Positions 1 to 10,645 of a stretch of 51,157 nucleotides of DNA are shown one piece after another (position 1 is the first letter of the stretch; each line of letters starts with the position of its first letter). The DNA comes from JAUIIK01 sp963745675 (GTDB lineage: Bacteria > Chloroflexota > Chloroflexia > Thermomicrobiales > CFX8). The stretch is taken from the NCBI GenBank assembly GCA_963745675.1, contig CAVUYM010000034.1:1-51157 (forward strand). The letters are read 5' to 3'. The translations under genes were made by a program, and so were the position numbers. Below the pieces are notes generated by a model, which had not been told where the DNA came from, did no database searches, and saw only the letters and a list, made by a program, of their open reading frames with translations.

Positions 1-1381
1 TGAGGAATTTTTGAAGCGACGCCCAGTTGAGGAATTGCGAGACGCTGTCGACCTGATCGTCATGCTGGCCGTTAGGGAATGCCAGCAGTTCGAGCAGCAG
101 GGTGTCGAGCCAGTCGGCCTCTCTCGGGAGGTAAACGTGACCTGCTTCAATCTTGGCCGATTGCGCAACCATGCGATCCGCCTTGCTACCCTCCGGCTTT
201 TGCCCGATCGGGCGCACCATCCCCTGCGGCAGATCGCGCTGAAGATCTTGCAGTAGCGTCATGCCAGGGCCCGCGTTCTCGATCAGGATGGTTTCTGCAC
301 TGTGTTTGTCGGCGAGGGTGGCTACCTTCCGTCGAAGGTCGGGATATTTGAGGCGAGCACGGAAGACGTCGACGAGATAGTAATCTTCCTTGATCATCTG
401 CCACGTGGTGCACACGGAATAGTCGTTGGCGGTCCCCGTTGCCATGGCGATGTCCCAGCTCTGCACGATACGCTTTGCGGGCTCTTCGGGCAGCTGATCA
501 TAGAATCGAAACCAGTCACGCCGAATGAGATTTCCTTCGAGGGGAACGGGCTGCTGCTGGTACTGCGCCGAGAACATCAGGCTGCCGATTTCGGCTCTGA
601 TACGCTCCAGAGCCTCCTTGCTTTCGCGCTCCGGATGCAAAATATCACCGACGCGTCGGCACATCGTCCGGCCGCCGCCTAGGGCAATCACGCTGTCGTC
701 GAGTGCAATGGCCGGCAGATCGAGGTGTTCCCAACCACCTTGCCCAGCAAATGGCCGGCAAGGTCATTTTCATGCAGGCGCTGCATGACCACGACAATGG
801 GGCCACATTGCTTGTCGTTGAGGCGCGATACCAGCGTTCCGGCATACCAGTCGATCACGCGCTTGCGGGCAAGCTCCGACATCGCTTCTTCGGCCTTAAG
901 AGGGTCGTCGATCACGATAAGGTCGGCTCCGCGTCCGGTGAGCGTGCCGCCAATCGACGTTGCGTAACGGCCACCCCCGGCCGTGGTCACGAGCTCGAAT
1001 CCGGTATCTCCGGGCGGGCCGCATGGCCGGAAACAGTGACCGATACCATGCGGAATCGATGACCATCCGGAACTGGCGATGCAGTTCGGCGGCCAGCTCG
1101 TTGGCGTAGCTCACGACGATGACACGGCGGGTCGGATCATGGCCAAGCAGCCAGGCGACATAGGCGACCGAAACGCAGATTGATTTTAACGAGCGCGGCG
1201 GTTGGTTGATGAGGAGCCGGGAGACTTCGCCGCCGTGCACACGCATCAGCTGATGAACGATGGCGTCGATGTGCCAGTTCGGCAGATAAGGCGTACCCGG
1301 CAAAATGGTCTGGAAGCACTTCCAGACGAAGAAACGCAAATCGCTGCGCAGCAGCGCGGCAAGGGCGGCATGGTCGTTCAT
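1..1381 (-). pseudogene. Phage terminase large subunit, frame-disrupted and open at the left edge
   Basis: The large terminase subunit is the ATP-driven motor and nuclease that packages phage DNA into proheads. From the ATG at 1381 the minus strand gives an ATPase domain with QPPRSLKS (Walker A-like) and, after a frame change near 1010, LIVIDDPLKAEEA (Walker B with acidic pair). A second change near 735 leads into the nuclease half, with SWDIAMATG, DYYLVDVFRARL, ILIENAGPG and the C-terminal acidic GQHDDQVDS. Joined across the frames, about 460 residues read continuously like prophage terminases of Alphaproteobacteria. No stop occurs before position 1, so the 3' end lies outside. The start overlaps the upstream DUF5681 gene as ATGA, the usual coupling in packaging cassettes. 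Either a decayed prophage gene or an intact gene with two indel errors; the family call is secure. Confidence 0.85.
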
Positions 1382-1862
1382 TTCCTGCCCTTTTTCCTTA
1401 AGCGAGGGCGACGCGTTGGGGTCACGTGGTCGGCCCGGGCGACTGGTGGCGGGGTCTTTGCGGCGCCAGTGCGTTCGGCGACGAAGGCAGCGAGGATGGC
1501 CTGGTCGTCGGCGGACAGCGCTTGGCGCTGGCCCCGCCTCGGTCGCATCATTGTTGAAGCGCAGCGCCAGCTCCAGAGAGTGACGATCGAGCGCGGAGTC
1601 ACCCTGGAGGGCCTTCTCGCGCAGCACCATGAGGGCAGCTCTCCTGGGTCGATTTCTTGCGCATACGGCCAGCCTCTTTCACCCTGACCGGCATGCTGAG
1701 CGTGCGCTTCACATCAGTTATGAGATTGCGGACGCCTTTGCGCCGCCCGGCCGGGTTTCCCGACTGGCCTGGGCGGAACCGGCTGTGGATGGGGGGCTTG
1801 CCGTAGCCGACCGTGTAGCCGCGATCGCCGTTGTTTGAGGTAGACGTCCGGCGCTTAACCAT
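1378..1862 (-). pseudogene. DUF5681-domain phage protein next to terminase, frame-disrupted
   Basis: A small protein beginning at the ATG at 1862. Its N-terminal part carries the DUF5681 signature: YGKPPIHSRFRPGQSGNPAG, followed by NLITDVKRTLSMPVRVKEAG. The frame then changes near 1640 (LREKALQGDSALDRHSLELA) and again near 1560 (ALSADDQAILAAFVAERTGA), ending at TGA 1378-1380. DUF5681 proteins commonly sit directly before the large terminase in alphaproteobacterial prophages; a small-terminase-like role is inferred from position, not shown. The start overlaps the end of the methyltransferase gene by 8 bases and the stop overlaps the terminase start as ATGA, so the three genes form one packed transcription unit. 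Confidence 0.75.
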
Positions 1863-3228
1863 CGCTTCGTCCCTCCATCTCGCTCGCCTGGAGGCCTTCC
1901 GGCCGCGTGCGAAGGGCTTGACCGGTATCGGCATGGACGGCAGTGCCGCCGGTCAGCCGCTGCCAGCGCTCGATGCTGAGATCGACGAAGGCTGGATTGA
2001 GTTCGATCACACGGGCCCGGCGGCCGGTCCGTTCCGCCGCGATCAGGGTCGTGCCGGCGCCACCGAACGGATCGAGGATCAGGCCGCCCCGATTGGAGCA
2101 GTCACGGATCGCGTCCGCGATCATGGCCACCGGCTTGACGGTCGGGTGCAAGGCGAGCTTGCTCTTTGCGCTGCCATTCAAGGCGTTCTGGCTGACATAG
2201 TCCCAGACATTGGTGCGGTGCCGGCCATGCCGTCCGAGCGCGACGTTGTTGATATGCGCAGCCTTGCCCACCTTGAACACGAAGACAAGCTCGTGCTTGG
2301 AGCGATAGAGCGAGCCCATCCCCGCATTGCTCTTGTTCCACACGCACAGGTTCTTGAGTTCGCTGTAGACTTCATCCCCGGCGGCAAGCATCTCCCGCAG
2401 GTGTCGCCAATCCATGCACACGAAATGAATGGCGCCGTTTATCGAGTGGTCGGCCGCATGGCCAAGAAGCGTTCTCAGGAACGATTGGAACTCGGCCGAG
2501 GAGAACTCGCCTGATGCCATGGCAAAGTCGCCATGCTTGACGGCCCCCAATCCGGAGACGTGGCCGTCGATCGGCACGTTGTACGGTGGGTCGGCGAACA
2601 TCATGTCCGCCTTGTCGGTGCCCAGGACCCGGGCGTAGCTGTCGGCCTGCAGCGCATCGGCACAAAGCAGGCGATGCTCGCCAAGAATCCAGAGGTCGCC
2701 CAGTTCGGGTCACCGGCGCGGCATCATCCTCGATCTTCGGCAGATCGTCTTCCTCATCGACTCCGCGGCCATCCAGAAGAACGTCGATCTCGCCCATCTC
2801 GAAGCCGCTGAGCTTCGAGCTCGATCTGCGGGGCCAGTTCCAGGATGTCGGAGAATTCAAGCGCGAGGGCCTCGCGGTCCCAGGCGGCGTCATCGGTGAT
2901 CCGGTTGAGCGCGAGGCGCAGCGCCCGCAGTTCGGCGTCGGACAGGTCCGTCAGGCTGACCGCCGGCACCTCGCTGAGCCCCAGTTGCCGCGCAGCCAAC
3001 ACCAGGCCCCATCCGCCAACGACCCGCCCGTCGGCATCGGTCACGATCGGCAGAACGAATCCGAACTGTTTGAGGCTCGCTGCGAGCTTGCGCACCTGCT
3101 GCGGCGGGTGCTTGCGGGTCGCGCGCCCGAGCGGCTTGCAGATCCGCAAGCGGGACACGCTGGGGCGTCAAATCCCGCGAGAGGGCGTAGCCATTCCCGC
3201 GTCGCTGGGGCGGACGATCCATGTTCAT
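1855..3228 (-). pseudogene. ParB-domain/DNA methyltransferase fusion, frame-disrupted
   Basis: One gene in three or four frame segments. The N-terminal ParB/Srx-type domain reads HPPQQVRKLAASLKQFGFV, then VTDADGRVVGGWG and LGLSEVPAVSLTDLSDAELR. A linker follows (LSGFEMGEIDVLLDGRG), and then an N4/N6-type DNA methyltransferase with the catalytic DPPYNVPIDGH, LCVWNKSNAGMGSLYRSKHE, and the SAM-binding ILDPFGGAGTTLIAAERTGR near the C-terminus. Frame changes fall near 3147, 2808 and 2705. ParB-methyltransferase fusions of this layout are typical of alphaproteobacterial prophages, where they modify phage DNA, presumably against host restriction. It starts at ATG 3228 with a purine-rich GGGGA upstream and heads the packaging cassette. 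Confidence 0.8.
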
Positions 3229-3347
3229 TCCCCTATTGCAACCTGTCGGGCGCAGCGAAGCATGCCCGCGGTCGCGCTAAGGATCCCTGATCAATAGCGT
3301 GGGGAGGGCTGCTGCGCGCGCGCAACTACGGCAATGCGGTAATTGCG

Positions 3348-3952
3348 CTATTTGCGTCGCTTGGCCGCTCTCAGGATCGTATCGTCCGAAACACTAGGAA
3401 GACGGTTATCCTTGAGCCATTCGAAGACGCGCCGGCACAAGATCTTGTTGGGTTCGACGGCCTGCTGGGGCGTGCCATCAGGGTACACCGCTTTGATGGC
3501 GCGCAGAGCGCGCTCAAGAGCTGGCCGGCTCCTGCTCGTACATCCATCTTGCCGGGGCGCGTTGGGCAGGCTCGCCGTCCTTCGTGGCCGTGCACAACAC
3601 GTTCATAACGTCGGTCTTCAAAAGTTCGATCCACTCTACGTTCCAGTATCCGGATGGATTGAAAGCTTCGCGTTTGACCATCCATGGTATGAGCGGACGT
3701 GACCCCTGCCAGTCCAAGTCCTCCGGTTTGAGGCTCGTTGGGATCCGAAAAGTCTTCCCCTTTAAGGACTGTATCTCTGGACGTCATGTGCCCTGGAGGG
3801 GCCTGCCTCGCGAGCTTGGCCTGGATCCTGACGGCTCTATCGGCGATGGCTCGGCAAATTTCGGCCTGTGCATCGTTCTGCGAGAGCCCATTGGCCTCCA
3901 TGACCCGCGTCAGCGCGTCAGACAGCCATTCCCACGGTGGCACATAGGCCAT
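3348..3952 (-). pseudogene. Conserved hypothetical protein, frame-disrupted
   Basis: A protein of about 200 residues with no function I can assign. From ATG 3952 it begins MAYVPPWEWLSDALTRVMEA with a helical segment rich in Ala and Arg. A frame change near 3710 leads to RPLIPWMVKREAFNPSGYW and LLKTDVMNVLCTA. Another near 3530 leads to VYPDGTPQQAVEPNKILCRR and ends DDTILRAAKRRK at TAG 3348-3350. Segments of this kind recur as hypothetical proteins in Rhizobiales genomes, from memory, which supports an alphaproteobacterial source. It lies just upstream of the packaging cassette on the same strand, separated by about 120 bases, and may be part of the same integrated element. Confidence 0.55.
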
Positions 3953-4272
3953 GAATCCCTACCGCCTGCGAAAGTGGCGCGGGCAGGGCGAACCGCGATG
4001 ATCAGGTCGCCGCCAACGGTCGGCCTCGCGGGGCCCCACGCCATGGCGCAGTTACCCTACCACCGGGTCACTTGAGCGGCCATGAGCGAGCAGAAATCAC
4101 TTTATGGCGGAGCCCAAAAAGGGCGATCGGGGTGGTACGAATTGTCGATTGTTCACACGCCTGCGGCGTGCCGTGCTGGCTATCTTGACATCATCGCTCG
4201 CGAAAGTTCTGGATAGCGATGAGTGTTGCGGACAACGAAGTCGTCGCGCTGCGAGCATCTGAGCGACCTTGG
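3953..4272. other. Intergenic stretch between hypothetical gene and insertion sequence
   Basis: About 320 bases with no convincing gene on either strand. Short open frames here show no recognisable motif. No promoter, terminator or RNA was identified. Confidence 0.5.
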
Positions 4273-4299
4273 CTGTCCTTTCCGAAAATCCCATCCGGA
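4273..4299 (+). repeat. Left terminal inverted repeat of the insertion sequence
   Basis: The 27 bases pair with 5344-5370 with two mismatches. It lies 45 bases before the transposase start, the expected place for a transposase-binding end. Confidence 0.85.
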
Positions 4300-4343
4300 C
4301 TGGATTCGCATGTAAGGCAAAATCGTCGCATCATTGAAAGGCG

Positions 4344-5354
4344 ATGTTCTCGTTTCTGTAGCGCCGTGGCGTTCTTGCTGACCTGTTCAAGTCGCGACGG
4401 CGGCTTGAAGCCGAGAATCTGCTGCTCCGTCACCAACTCAATGTCGCCTTGCGCCGCGCGCCGCCCCGCTGCGGCTGAGTGACAGAGATCGAGCAATCTT
4501 GGTATGGATGATGCGGATTTGGCCTGATCTTCTCGAAACTGGTCCAGGTGGTAAAGCCCGAGACGGTGCTGCGCTGGCATCGGGCTGGCTTCAGGGCGTT
4601 TTGGCGCTGGAAATCACGCAACAGGGCAGGGCGGCCGAAGATCGACCGCGGCCTGCGTGATCTGATCCAGCGGATGAGCCAGGAGAACCCGCTGTGGGGT
4701 GCGCCCCGGATCCACGGCGAGTTGCTGATGCTGGGTTTTAAGTCGCCCAGTCGACGGTGTCGAAATACATAGAACGTCGTCCCAAGCCACCATCCCAAAG
4801 CTGGAAGAAGTTTTTGCAAAATCATGCCGATGCGATTGCGGCGATCGACATGTGCGTGGTACCGACGCTGACCTTCGATCGTTGTTCGCGTTCCTGGTTC
4901 TTGGCCATGGCCGGAGGCAGTTGCTGTGGATTGAGGTGACAAGGCATCCGACAGCTCAATGGTTGGCTCGGCAGATCATTGAGGCGTTCCCTTGGGAATC
5001 GGCACCAGGCTATCTGGTGCGCGACAATGACCGCGCCTACGGAAAAGTCTTCACATCTCGAGTGAGGGCGATGGGTATCCGCGATCGGCCGATCAGTCCC
5101 AGGTCGCCGTGGCAAAACGGTTATGCCGAACGTCTGATTGGCACGCTCGCCGCGAATGCCTGGACCACGTCGTTGTCCTCGGCGAAGCGCACCTGCGGCG
5201 AATTCTGTCCGCGTATGCAGACTATTACAATCAAACGCGCCCGCACCTGGCTTTGCAGAAGGATGCGCCGTTACGGCGAGCCGTTCAGCGGATTGGCAGC
5301 GTGATCGCCATACCCGTCCTAGGCGGGCTGCACCACCAATACGTCCGGATATGA
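4344..5354 (+). pseudogene. DDE transposase (integrase core), frame-disrupted
   Basis: The transposase begins at ATG 4344 and ends at TGA 5352-5354. It reads in order: RRLEAENLLLRHQLNVALRR (N-terminal helix-turn-helix region), LSDRDRAILVWMMRIWPDLL, KPETVLRWHRAGFRAFWRWK, ENPLWGAPRIHGELLMLGF, AIDMCVVPTLTFD (first catalytic Asp), YLVRDNDRAYG (second Asp), SPRSPWQNGYAERLIG (catalytic Glu), ECLDHVVVLGEAHLRRILSA and a C-terminal HHQYVRI. Frame changes or stops occur near 4359, 4475, 4535, 4740, 4879 and 5150, yet the joined protein keeps all three catalytic acids and family-typical spacing. As sequenced it cannot be made as one chain. The conservation between breaks argues for recent breakage or assembly indels. 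Confidence 0.85.
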
Positions 5355-5370
5355 TTTTCGGAAAGGACAG
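5344..5370 (-). repeat. Right terminal inverted repeat of the insertion sequence
   Basis: Reverse complement of the left end with two mismatches. It overlaps the last codons of the transposase, which is usual for compact elements. Confidence 0.85.
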
Positions 5371-5456
5371 GTCGGATGGGGGCTGAGCAAGGCGATAAAT
5401 GTAATATTATAACATACCGCTCATGGCAAGGCCGCGCACCATTGAGCGCAAGGAGG

Positions 5457-6484
5457 CTAGGGTTGGGCGGGCTGCCGGGTCAAAGCCGGCGGTGGCGGAG
5501 TGGTGTCGAGGGTTTTTAGGAACGCCACCAGGTCCGTCACCTCACCCGGCGTAAAATGCGGAATGAGGTCGAGCGTGCCCTCGCGCTTGCCCTCCAGCTT
5601 GCCGCGGCTTGCCACCTTGCCGTCCGCGTAGAATTGAACGACCTGCCGCAGCGTGGCGAAACGGCCGTCGTGCAGATAGGGCGCGGTGCGCGCGACGTTG
5701 CGCAGCGTCGGCGTCTTGAAGGCGCCGCGCATGGCGTCGGGCGCCGGCAGAAATTCGAGCCGCTTCGCGCTCGGTCCCTGCGGCTGGTCGCTGTATCGCC
5801 CGGCGGCATTGAAAGGGTTGGCCTTAAGCTCGCGGACGCCTTCTTCGCGGCCCGGATCGGGCGCAGTGCCGGCGAGCACTGGCAGTCCGACATTGTGGAA
5901 CTGGCCGTCAGTAAAATTCAGCCCACCGTGGCATAGCTCGCATTGACCGCGGCCGACGAACAGCTTGAGGCTGCGCTTGGCAGCTGGCGACAGCAACGAC
6001 TGGCCGGAGCTGTCGCCGCTGCGAAGCGCGCGGGCGTAGCGATCGAACGGCAAATCATAGCTGACCAAGCGCCGCTCATAGGCCGCAATCGCTTTTCCGA
6101 CGTTGCTGAATATTCTGTTGCAGGCGTCGCGGTCGGCATTGCTCATGGTGCGCCACGCGCTCGCCGCGGCGGACTGCGCGGAGGCATCCGGACGCGCGTG
6201 GACGGAAAACGCTGTTTGTCCGACAAATCCGGCAGCTTTCCGAACAGGCTTTCATAGGCGCGACGTAGCGCGGCGTCTTCGTGGATCTTGTGGGCGACGG
6301 CGACGCGGTCGCCGCCCAACTCGCGCGGATTTTCGATCACCTGCAGAACCTGCGCCCACATGCTGTCGGCGCGGCCATCCCAGAAGAACCAGTGATTGTA
6401 GGTAGCATTGAGCAAAGTCGGCGTATTGCGGGTGCCGACGGCCAGCGCCTTGGCCAAGGCGTGACCATCGGTGAAAGCGCCTGG
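5457..6484 (-). pseudogene. Di-heme cytochrome c peroxidase (MauG/CcpA family), 5'-truncated and frameshifted
   Basis: Periplasmic di-heme enzymes of this family reduce hydrogen peroxide or oxidise protein cofactors. Visible are GTRNTPTLLNATYNHWFFWD and GRADSMWAQVLQV, a frame change near 6220, then the C-terminal heme-binding CELCHGGLNFTDGQFHN and APYLHDGRFATLRQVVQFYA, ending in a Pro-rich tail at 5457. The homology begins abruptly at AFTDGHALAKALAV near 6480. The N-terminal domain with the first CXXCH heme site and the signal peptide is missing and is not found upstream. The truncation point is also where the proteobacterial-looking sequence ends, so this is a likely recombination or assembly junction. 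Confidence 0.8.
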
Positions 6485-6595
6485 GTTAGGGAATGCCCTA
6501 GAATATTCGCGGATAATATCGGACGATTTTCGTCGCTTGTACTCTCGTTCGCATTGTGTGGTTTCAATGACCGCTAATTTTCATCGAAAGCGTAT

Positions 6596-9500
6596 ATGGG
6601 TAGTTCCTTTGGTACGGCGCAGCCGCCGTCTGCCATCGATCTGATCGGGCGGGATCGCGAACGCGAAACTCTCCGCAATCTGTTGGAACGTATCCCGGAC
6701 GGGGGGCGACTGGCCATCGTCACTGGTCCGGCGGGCATCGGCAAGTCAACACTCGTACGAGAGACTCTCGGCATGGCCCGCGAGCGCGGGTATTCAACGT
6801 TTATTGGTGCTTGCTACTCCGGCCTCACCACAGCGCCGTACGAACCCTGGCACGACGCGCTGACGCCGAGGCCGGGTGTCGGAGCTACGCCAGCCCATAA
6901 CCTCAAGAGCTATCTAGAGAGTTGCTTGCTGAAGATGTTGCGGTAACAGATGATCGTACCCTCGCACGTGCCGTCCTCATGCGGTTGGCCGCGCTCGCTT
7001 CTGAACGTCCGGCGGTCCTGGTGCTCGAAGATTTGCACTGGGCTGATGTGGCGAGCGTCGACCTTCTGACGCGGATTAGCGATGCGATGGCGTCACTGCC
7101 ACTGCTCATCATCGCCACCTGGCGAGATGCTGAAGGCGCGTCACGCGACTTCTCGACGGCCCTCATGAATGTAGCTCGGTTTCCCCACTGCGTGAGGATC
7201 GCATTGCAGCGACTGGATGTCGCCGAAACTAATCGTTGGATTAGCCAGCGCTTTGCGCTCGACGAGGACGACCAGCGCCGGTTGTATGACTTCATCTCTC
7301 GTTCCGCCGAGGGGAACCCTCTCTTCATTACCGAGATAGTTCGTGAACTCGAACTGTCGCGCACCTTGCATTTTGAGGATGGTCGTTGGCTGCTTGAAGA
7401 TCTTGAGACGATCGTCGTTCCCCCTATCCTTCAGCAACTCATCGCTAGCAGACTTAACGAATTAGAACCCAGCACCCGCAGGATACTTGAGACATGCGCG
7501 ATTCTTGGGCAGACCTTTCCTTCAGCGCTTCTGAGTGCCGTTGATGAGTCGGACGAAGCTGAAATCGCAGCCGCAATAGCCGCAGCCCGCGAAGCCCAGA
7601 TACTGCGTTCGACACGTCGGAACGCCGATCTCGAATTTGAGCACGCGCTCACCCGAGAAGTGCTCTACCAACATGTTTCGGAGCATGTGCGTCAAGATAT
7701 TCATCGCCGGGCTGCCGAAGTGCTGCTTGCGACAACCCATCCCGATGCGGATCGGGTAGGTGCACATCTCCTTGAAGCGCGCGATGATCGGGCGGCAGAG
7801 TGGCTATTGCAAGCCGGCGATCGGGCTGAGCGCATGCACGCTTGGTCGGACGCGATCCAACGATTTGAGAGCGCGCTAGAGATCCTAGCCTGGTCGCCAG
7901 AGGACCAACGCCTGCGCGGGTGGTTGCACTATCGCGTCGCCTGCCTGTCGCGCTACAGGGATTCTTTCGTCGCACGTGAACGGTGCGACGACGGGCTCGA
8001 CATCGGGTACGCGATCGGCGATGTCGTCCTGGTGGCCTATAGCCGCTATCTGCGCGGGCTTATCGAAGTATTTGCCGAACACACACGCCGTGGGCTCGAC
8101 GAGTTACTGGCAGCAATTGACCTGCTCGAACACCTCCCTGTTCTTGACCGCCTCCGCCTCAACGCCACACAGGGCATCTTCAACCCCGACGCTCTGCCGC
8201 TCCCTACGAGCGGATTCGTCCCACCCTTGAACTTTAGTGTGCCTGACGGGTCGATGCTCGGCGACCTCGACCGGCGCGCTACAGTGGCAACGCTGATGGC
8301 TGAGGCCGGACGACTCGATGAGGCGCTCGATTTGAGCGTTGATACTAGCTACGACGGTGAAGGTTCTGCCAACCCGTCCCAGTCTGGTCGTACCGGCCAT
8401 GCGCTTCAAACTTCCGCCTATGTCCATGCGCTCGCTGGACGACCGGTCGATAGCGCAGCTGACTTCGACCGCGCAGAACGAGCATTTCGAGATGCCGGAC
8501 GGACGTTGATGGTGGCCGATTGTCTGGCTAGTAGGCTCATTGTCTTGACCTTTCCTTATCACGCCGACGGTAGAGCGGAACGGAGCGCTGAGATCGCCGA
8601 AGTTCTGCGCCTGGGGGCGCGCCTCGGGGAGTTCGAAGCGCTGGAGTCGAGCAGCGATCACTGGCTCGTCTACGCCCATTTTCTTGAAGGACGGTGGGAT
8701 TTCGTAAGCCGTCTCGTCGGCACGCCCCAGCGTCCCACATTTGCGGGACGCTATCGCCAACACATATACTGGGTGGCGGGAATGCTCATGCGCGAGCGTG
8801 GATATCCCGGCATCGCCTGGGAGTGGCTGGAACGGTCGCTACCTGATTCCTGGCTTTCCGAACCAGGCAACACGGAATTCCTCGCCGGTGTCCAATCGAT
8901 GGTCCTCGCTGCCGAACTAGCGCTCGACGCCGGTGACACCGCGCTCGCCGAGCGCTGGCTTGCCACGCACCGGCGTTGGATGGACTGGAGCGGCGCAGTC
9001 TTGAGTAACGCCGAAGCGAACATAGCCCGCGGTCGGATGGCTCGTATGGCCGGCGACGACGACGCAGCACGAGCGTATGCATTCGAAGCGCTTGCCCAGG
9101 CTGTCGAGCCGCGCCAGCCGCTCGCTCAGATCGCCGCGCAACGCTTGCTTTGCGAACTCTCGATGGACGCCGGAGGCTTCGAGGGCGCGGCGGAGTACCT
9201 CGGGCGCGCACTGAGTATCGCGGAAATGAGTAATGTGCCCCACGAGCTGCTCGCTTGTCGGGTAGCGCACGCCAACCTACTCAATGCCCGCGGCGACCAG
9301 CGCGCAGCGCAAGACGTTGCGGCACGGGCAAGAGCCAACGCCGAAGAGTTGTCCGCTCGGAGACTCTTCGCATTGCTCGACCAGCTCGAGTTTGTGCACA
9401 GTTCAGACGACGACGCGTTGACGGCGCGTGAAATCGATGTGTTGCGCAGTGTCGCGAAGGGTCTTACCGACGCTGAGACCGCCAGCGAGCTCTTTATCGC

Positions 9501-9603
9501 AACGCGTACTGTCAACGCTCATATGCGCTCAATCCGCTCGAAGCTTGGCGTCGATACCCGCATGCGCGCCGTCCAAGTTGCCCGCGAACGCGGAATGCTT
9601 TAG
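6596..9603 (+). CDS. Large LuxR-family regulator with AAA/NACHT-type ATPase domain (one frameshift near 6900)
   Basis: A MalT/LAL-type one-component regulator of about 1,000 residues. The N-terminal part from ATG 6596 has the ATPase domain: LIGRDRERETLRNLLE, Walker A TGPAGIGKSTLVRE. The frame then breaks near 6895-6920. The rest continues with RELLAEDVAV, Walker B VLVLEDLHWADVASVDLL, then a long alpha-helical TPR-like region, and a C-terminal GerE/LuxR helix-turn-helix (TAREIDVLRSVAKGLTDAET, RTVNAHMRSIRSKLGV), ending at 9603. Such proteins bind ATP and an inducer, oligomerise and activate transcription; the ligand cannot be told. No obvious target gene is adjacent except the small gene at 9766. 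As sequenced, the downstream part alone has 893 codons from a TTG at 6922. Confidence 0.85.
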
Positions 9604-9765
9604 CGAGGGTCGGCCAGCTTAACGCCGCCCGACTCCGGGCACACGCTCAATCGCACGAAATAGGCAATAGGCATCGGCAACTCTGCCGATGTGTCTCGAC
9701 ATGCGCCTCACTAACCTGAATACAGAGACATTCAATGCGCTACTGAAGGCAGAGAGGCAATCGGG

Positions 9766-10623
9766 TTGATTCGGGAAACGGTCACAGAGCGCCAGTTTCA
9801 ACGCCTACTTGAGCGCATTCTCGCGAAAGTCCGGTCGGGCGTCGCACTCCGGGAAGACATCGACGCCATCGCCGATTCCCCAGAGGCACGATTGCCCCAC
9901 CGGTGGTTCACCATCTGGATGGAACGGGCCACGTCGGCGCAGTTGGAGGCCCGCCAGCTGCTGCGGGTTGGCCAGGAGGCGCAGGCGGCGCGTCTCTATC
10001 TGCGAGCTTCCGAGTACTTCCGAGCGGCCGCCGCGATCTACTGGCCAGTGCACGGCGATGCCGCGATTGCTGACGCAATGCGGCTGCATGGCGAGTGTTT
10101 CCGCGCCGGGCTCGATATCGCGGGACCAACTTATCGGTCGTTCGTAGTGCAAGCGGGTGCCGCGACTATCGTCGGATACCTTTTCGACCCGCGCTATCCG
10201 GTCGACGCAGTGCGGCTAACTGTACGTTGCGGCCCGGTGGATGGCACTCCTGAAGAGCAGTATGCGCTGGAGGGGGTGCCTGCCCGGGAACATGGCTGGT
10301 GGGTTGCGCTCACAGCTCCTGCGATTCTGCCAACGCCACGATGTGCGGGCGAATTGCTGGCCGGAATCCGGGCGCTTGTCGAAGAAGTCAGCGCCGGGCC
10401 CGTAGTTCGCACAGCGGTAGCAGGCTTCGGGGATGATAGAGAGCAATCGGCCGAGATCGCCGACCGCAACCGAGTGGTAGAGGCCAGGTTCAATGCCGGC
10501 GGCGGCCGCAGCGTGGGCTACGGACACTGCCCAAATGGCAGTCCGAAATCGCCTACGATCGGCCCACCAAACACGGGAATGACGAGCGTTGATCTTGAAA
10601 ACGAGGCCGGACGTAATGGCTAA
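9766..10623 (+). CDS. Hypothetical protein resembling the N-terminal helical cap of FrsA/DHPON-type hydrolases
   Basis: A 285-residue protein starting at a TTG. Residues about 10-110 are helical and Ala/Arg-rich, with the pattern EARQLLRVGQEAQAARLYLR then ASEYFRAAAAIYW. This pattern resembles the N-terminal helical part of the dihydropseudooxynicotine-hydrolase/FrsA esterase group. It is followed by VVQAGAATIVGYLFDP, where such enzymes enter their alpha/beta-hydrolase fold. No nucleophile motif (GxSxG) or catalytic His follows, and the last 80 residues are low-complexity in character. It may be a truncated or repurposed hydrolase, or unrelated. It follows the LuxR-type regulator by 160 bases, and its end lies 22 bases before the start of the secreted beta-helix gene, so co-transcription is possible. 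Confidence 0.5.
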   Translation: MIRETVTERQFQRLLERILAKVRSGVALREDIDAIADSPEARLPHRWFTIWMERATSAQLEARQLLRVGQEAQAARLYLRASEYFRAAAAIYWPVHGDAAIADAMRLHGECFRAGLDIAGPTYRSFVVQAGAATIVGYLFDPRYPVDAVRLTVRCGPVDGTPEEQYALEGVPAREHGWWVALTAPAILPTPRCAGELLAGIRALVEEVSAGPVVRTAVAGFGDDREQSAEIADRNRVVEARFNAGGGRSVGYGHCPNGSPKSPTIGPPNTGMTSVDLENEAGRNG

Positions 10624-10645
10624 TGGAATGCAGAAGGGAATCATA

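Larger units (their letters stand above)
4273..5370 (+). mobile_element. Insertion sequence with 27-bp inverted ends
   Basis: A 1,098-base element bounded by inverted repeats at 4273-4299 and 5344-5370 that match at 25 of 27 positions (core CTGTCCTTTCCGAAAATC). It contains a single DDE transposase gene on the plus strand. No target-site duplication is evident next to the ends as drawn. The transposase resembles a group very common in Bradyrhizobium and relatives, annotated as integrase-core proteins. The element sits between the prophage-like block and the cytochrome peroxidase gene. Confidence 0.85.
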
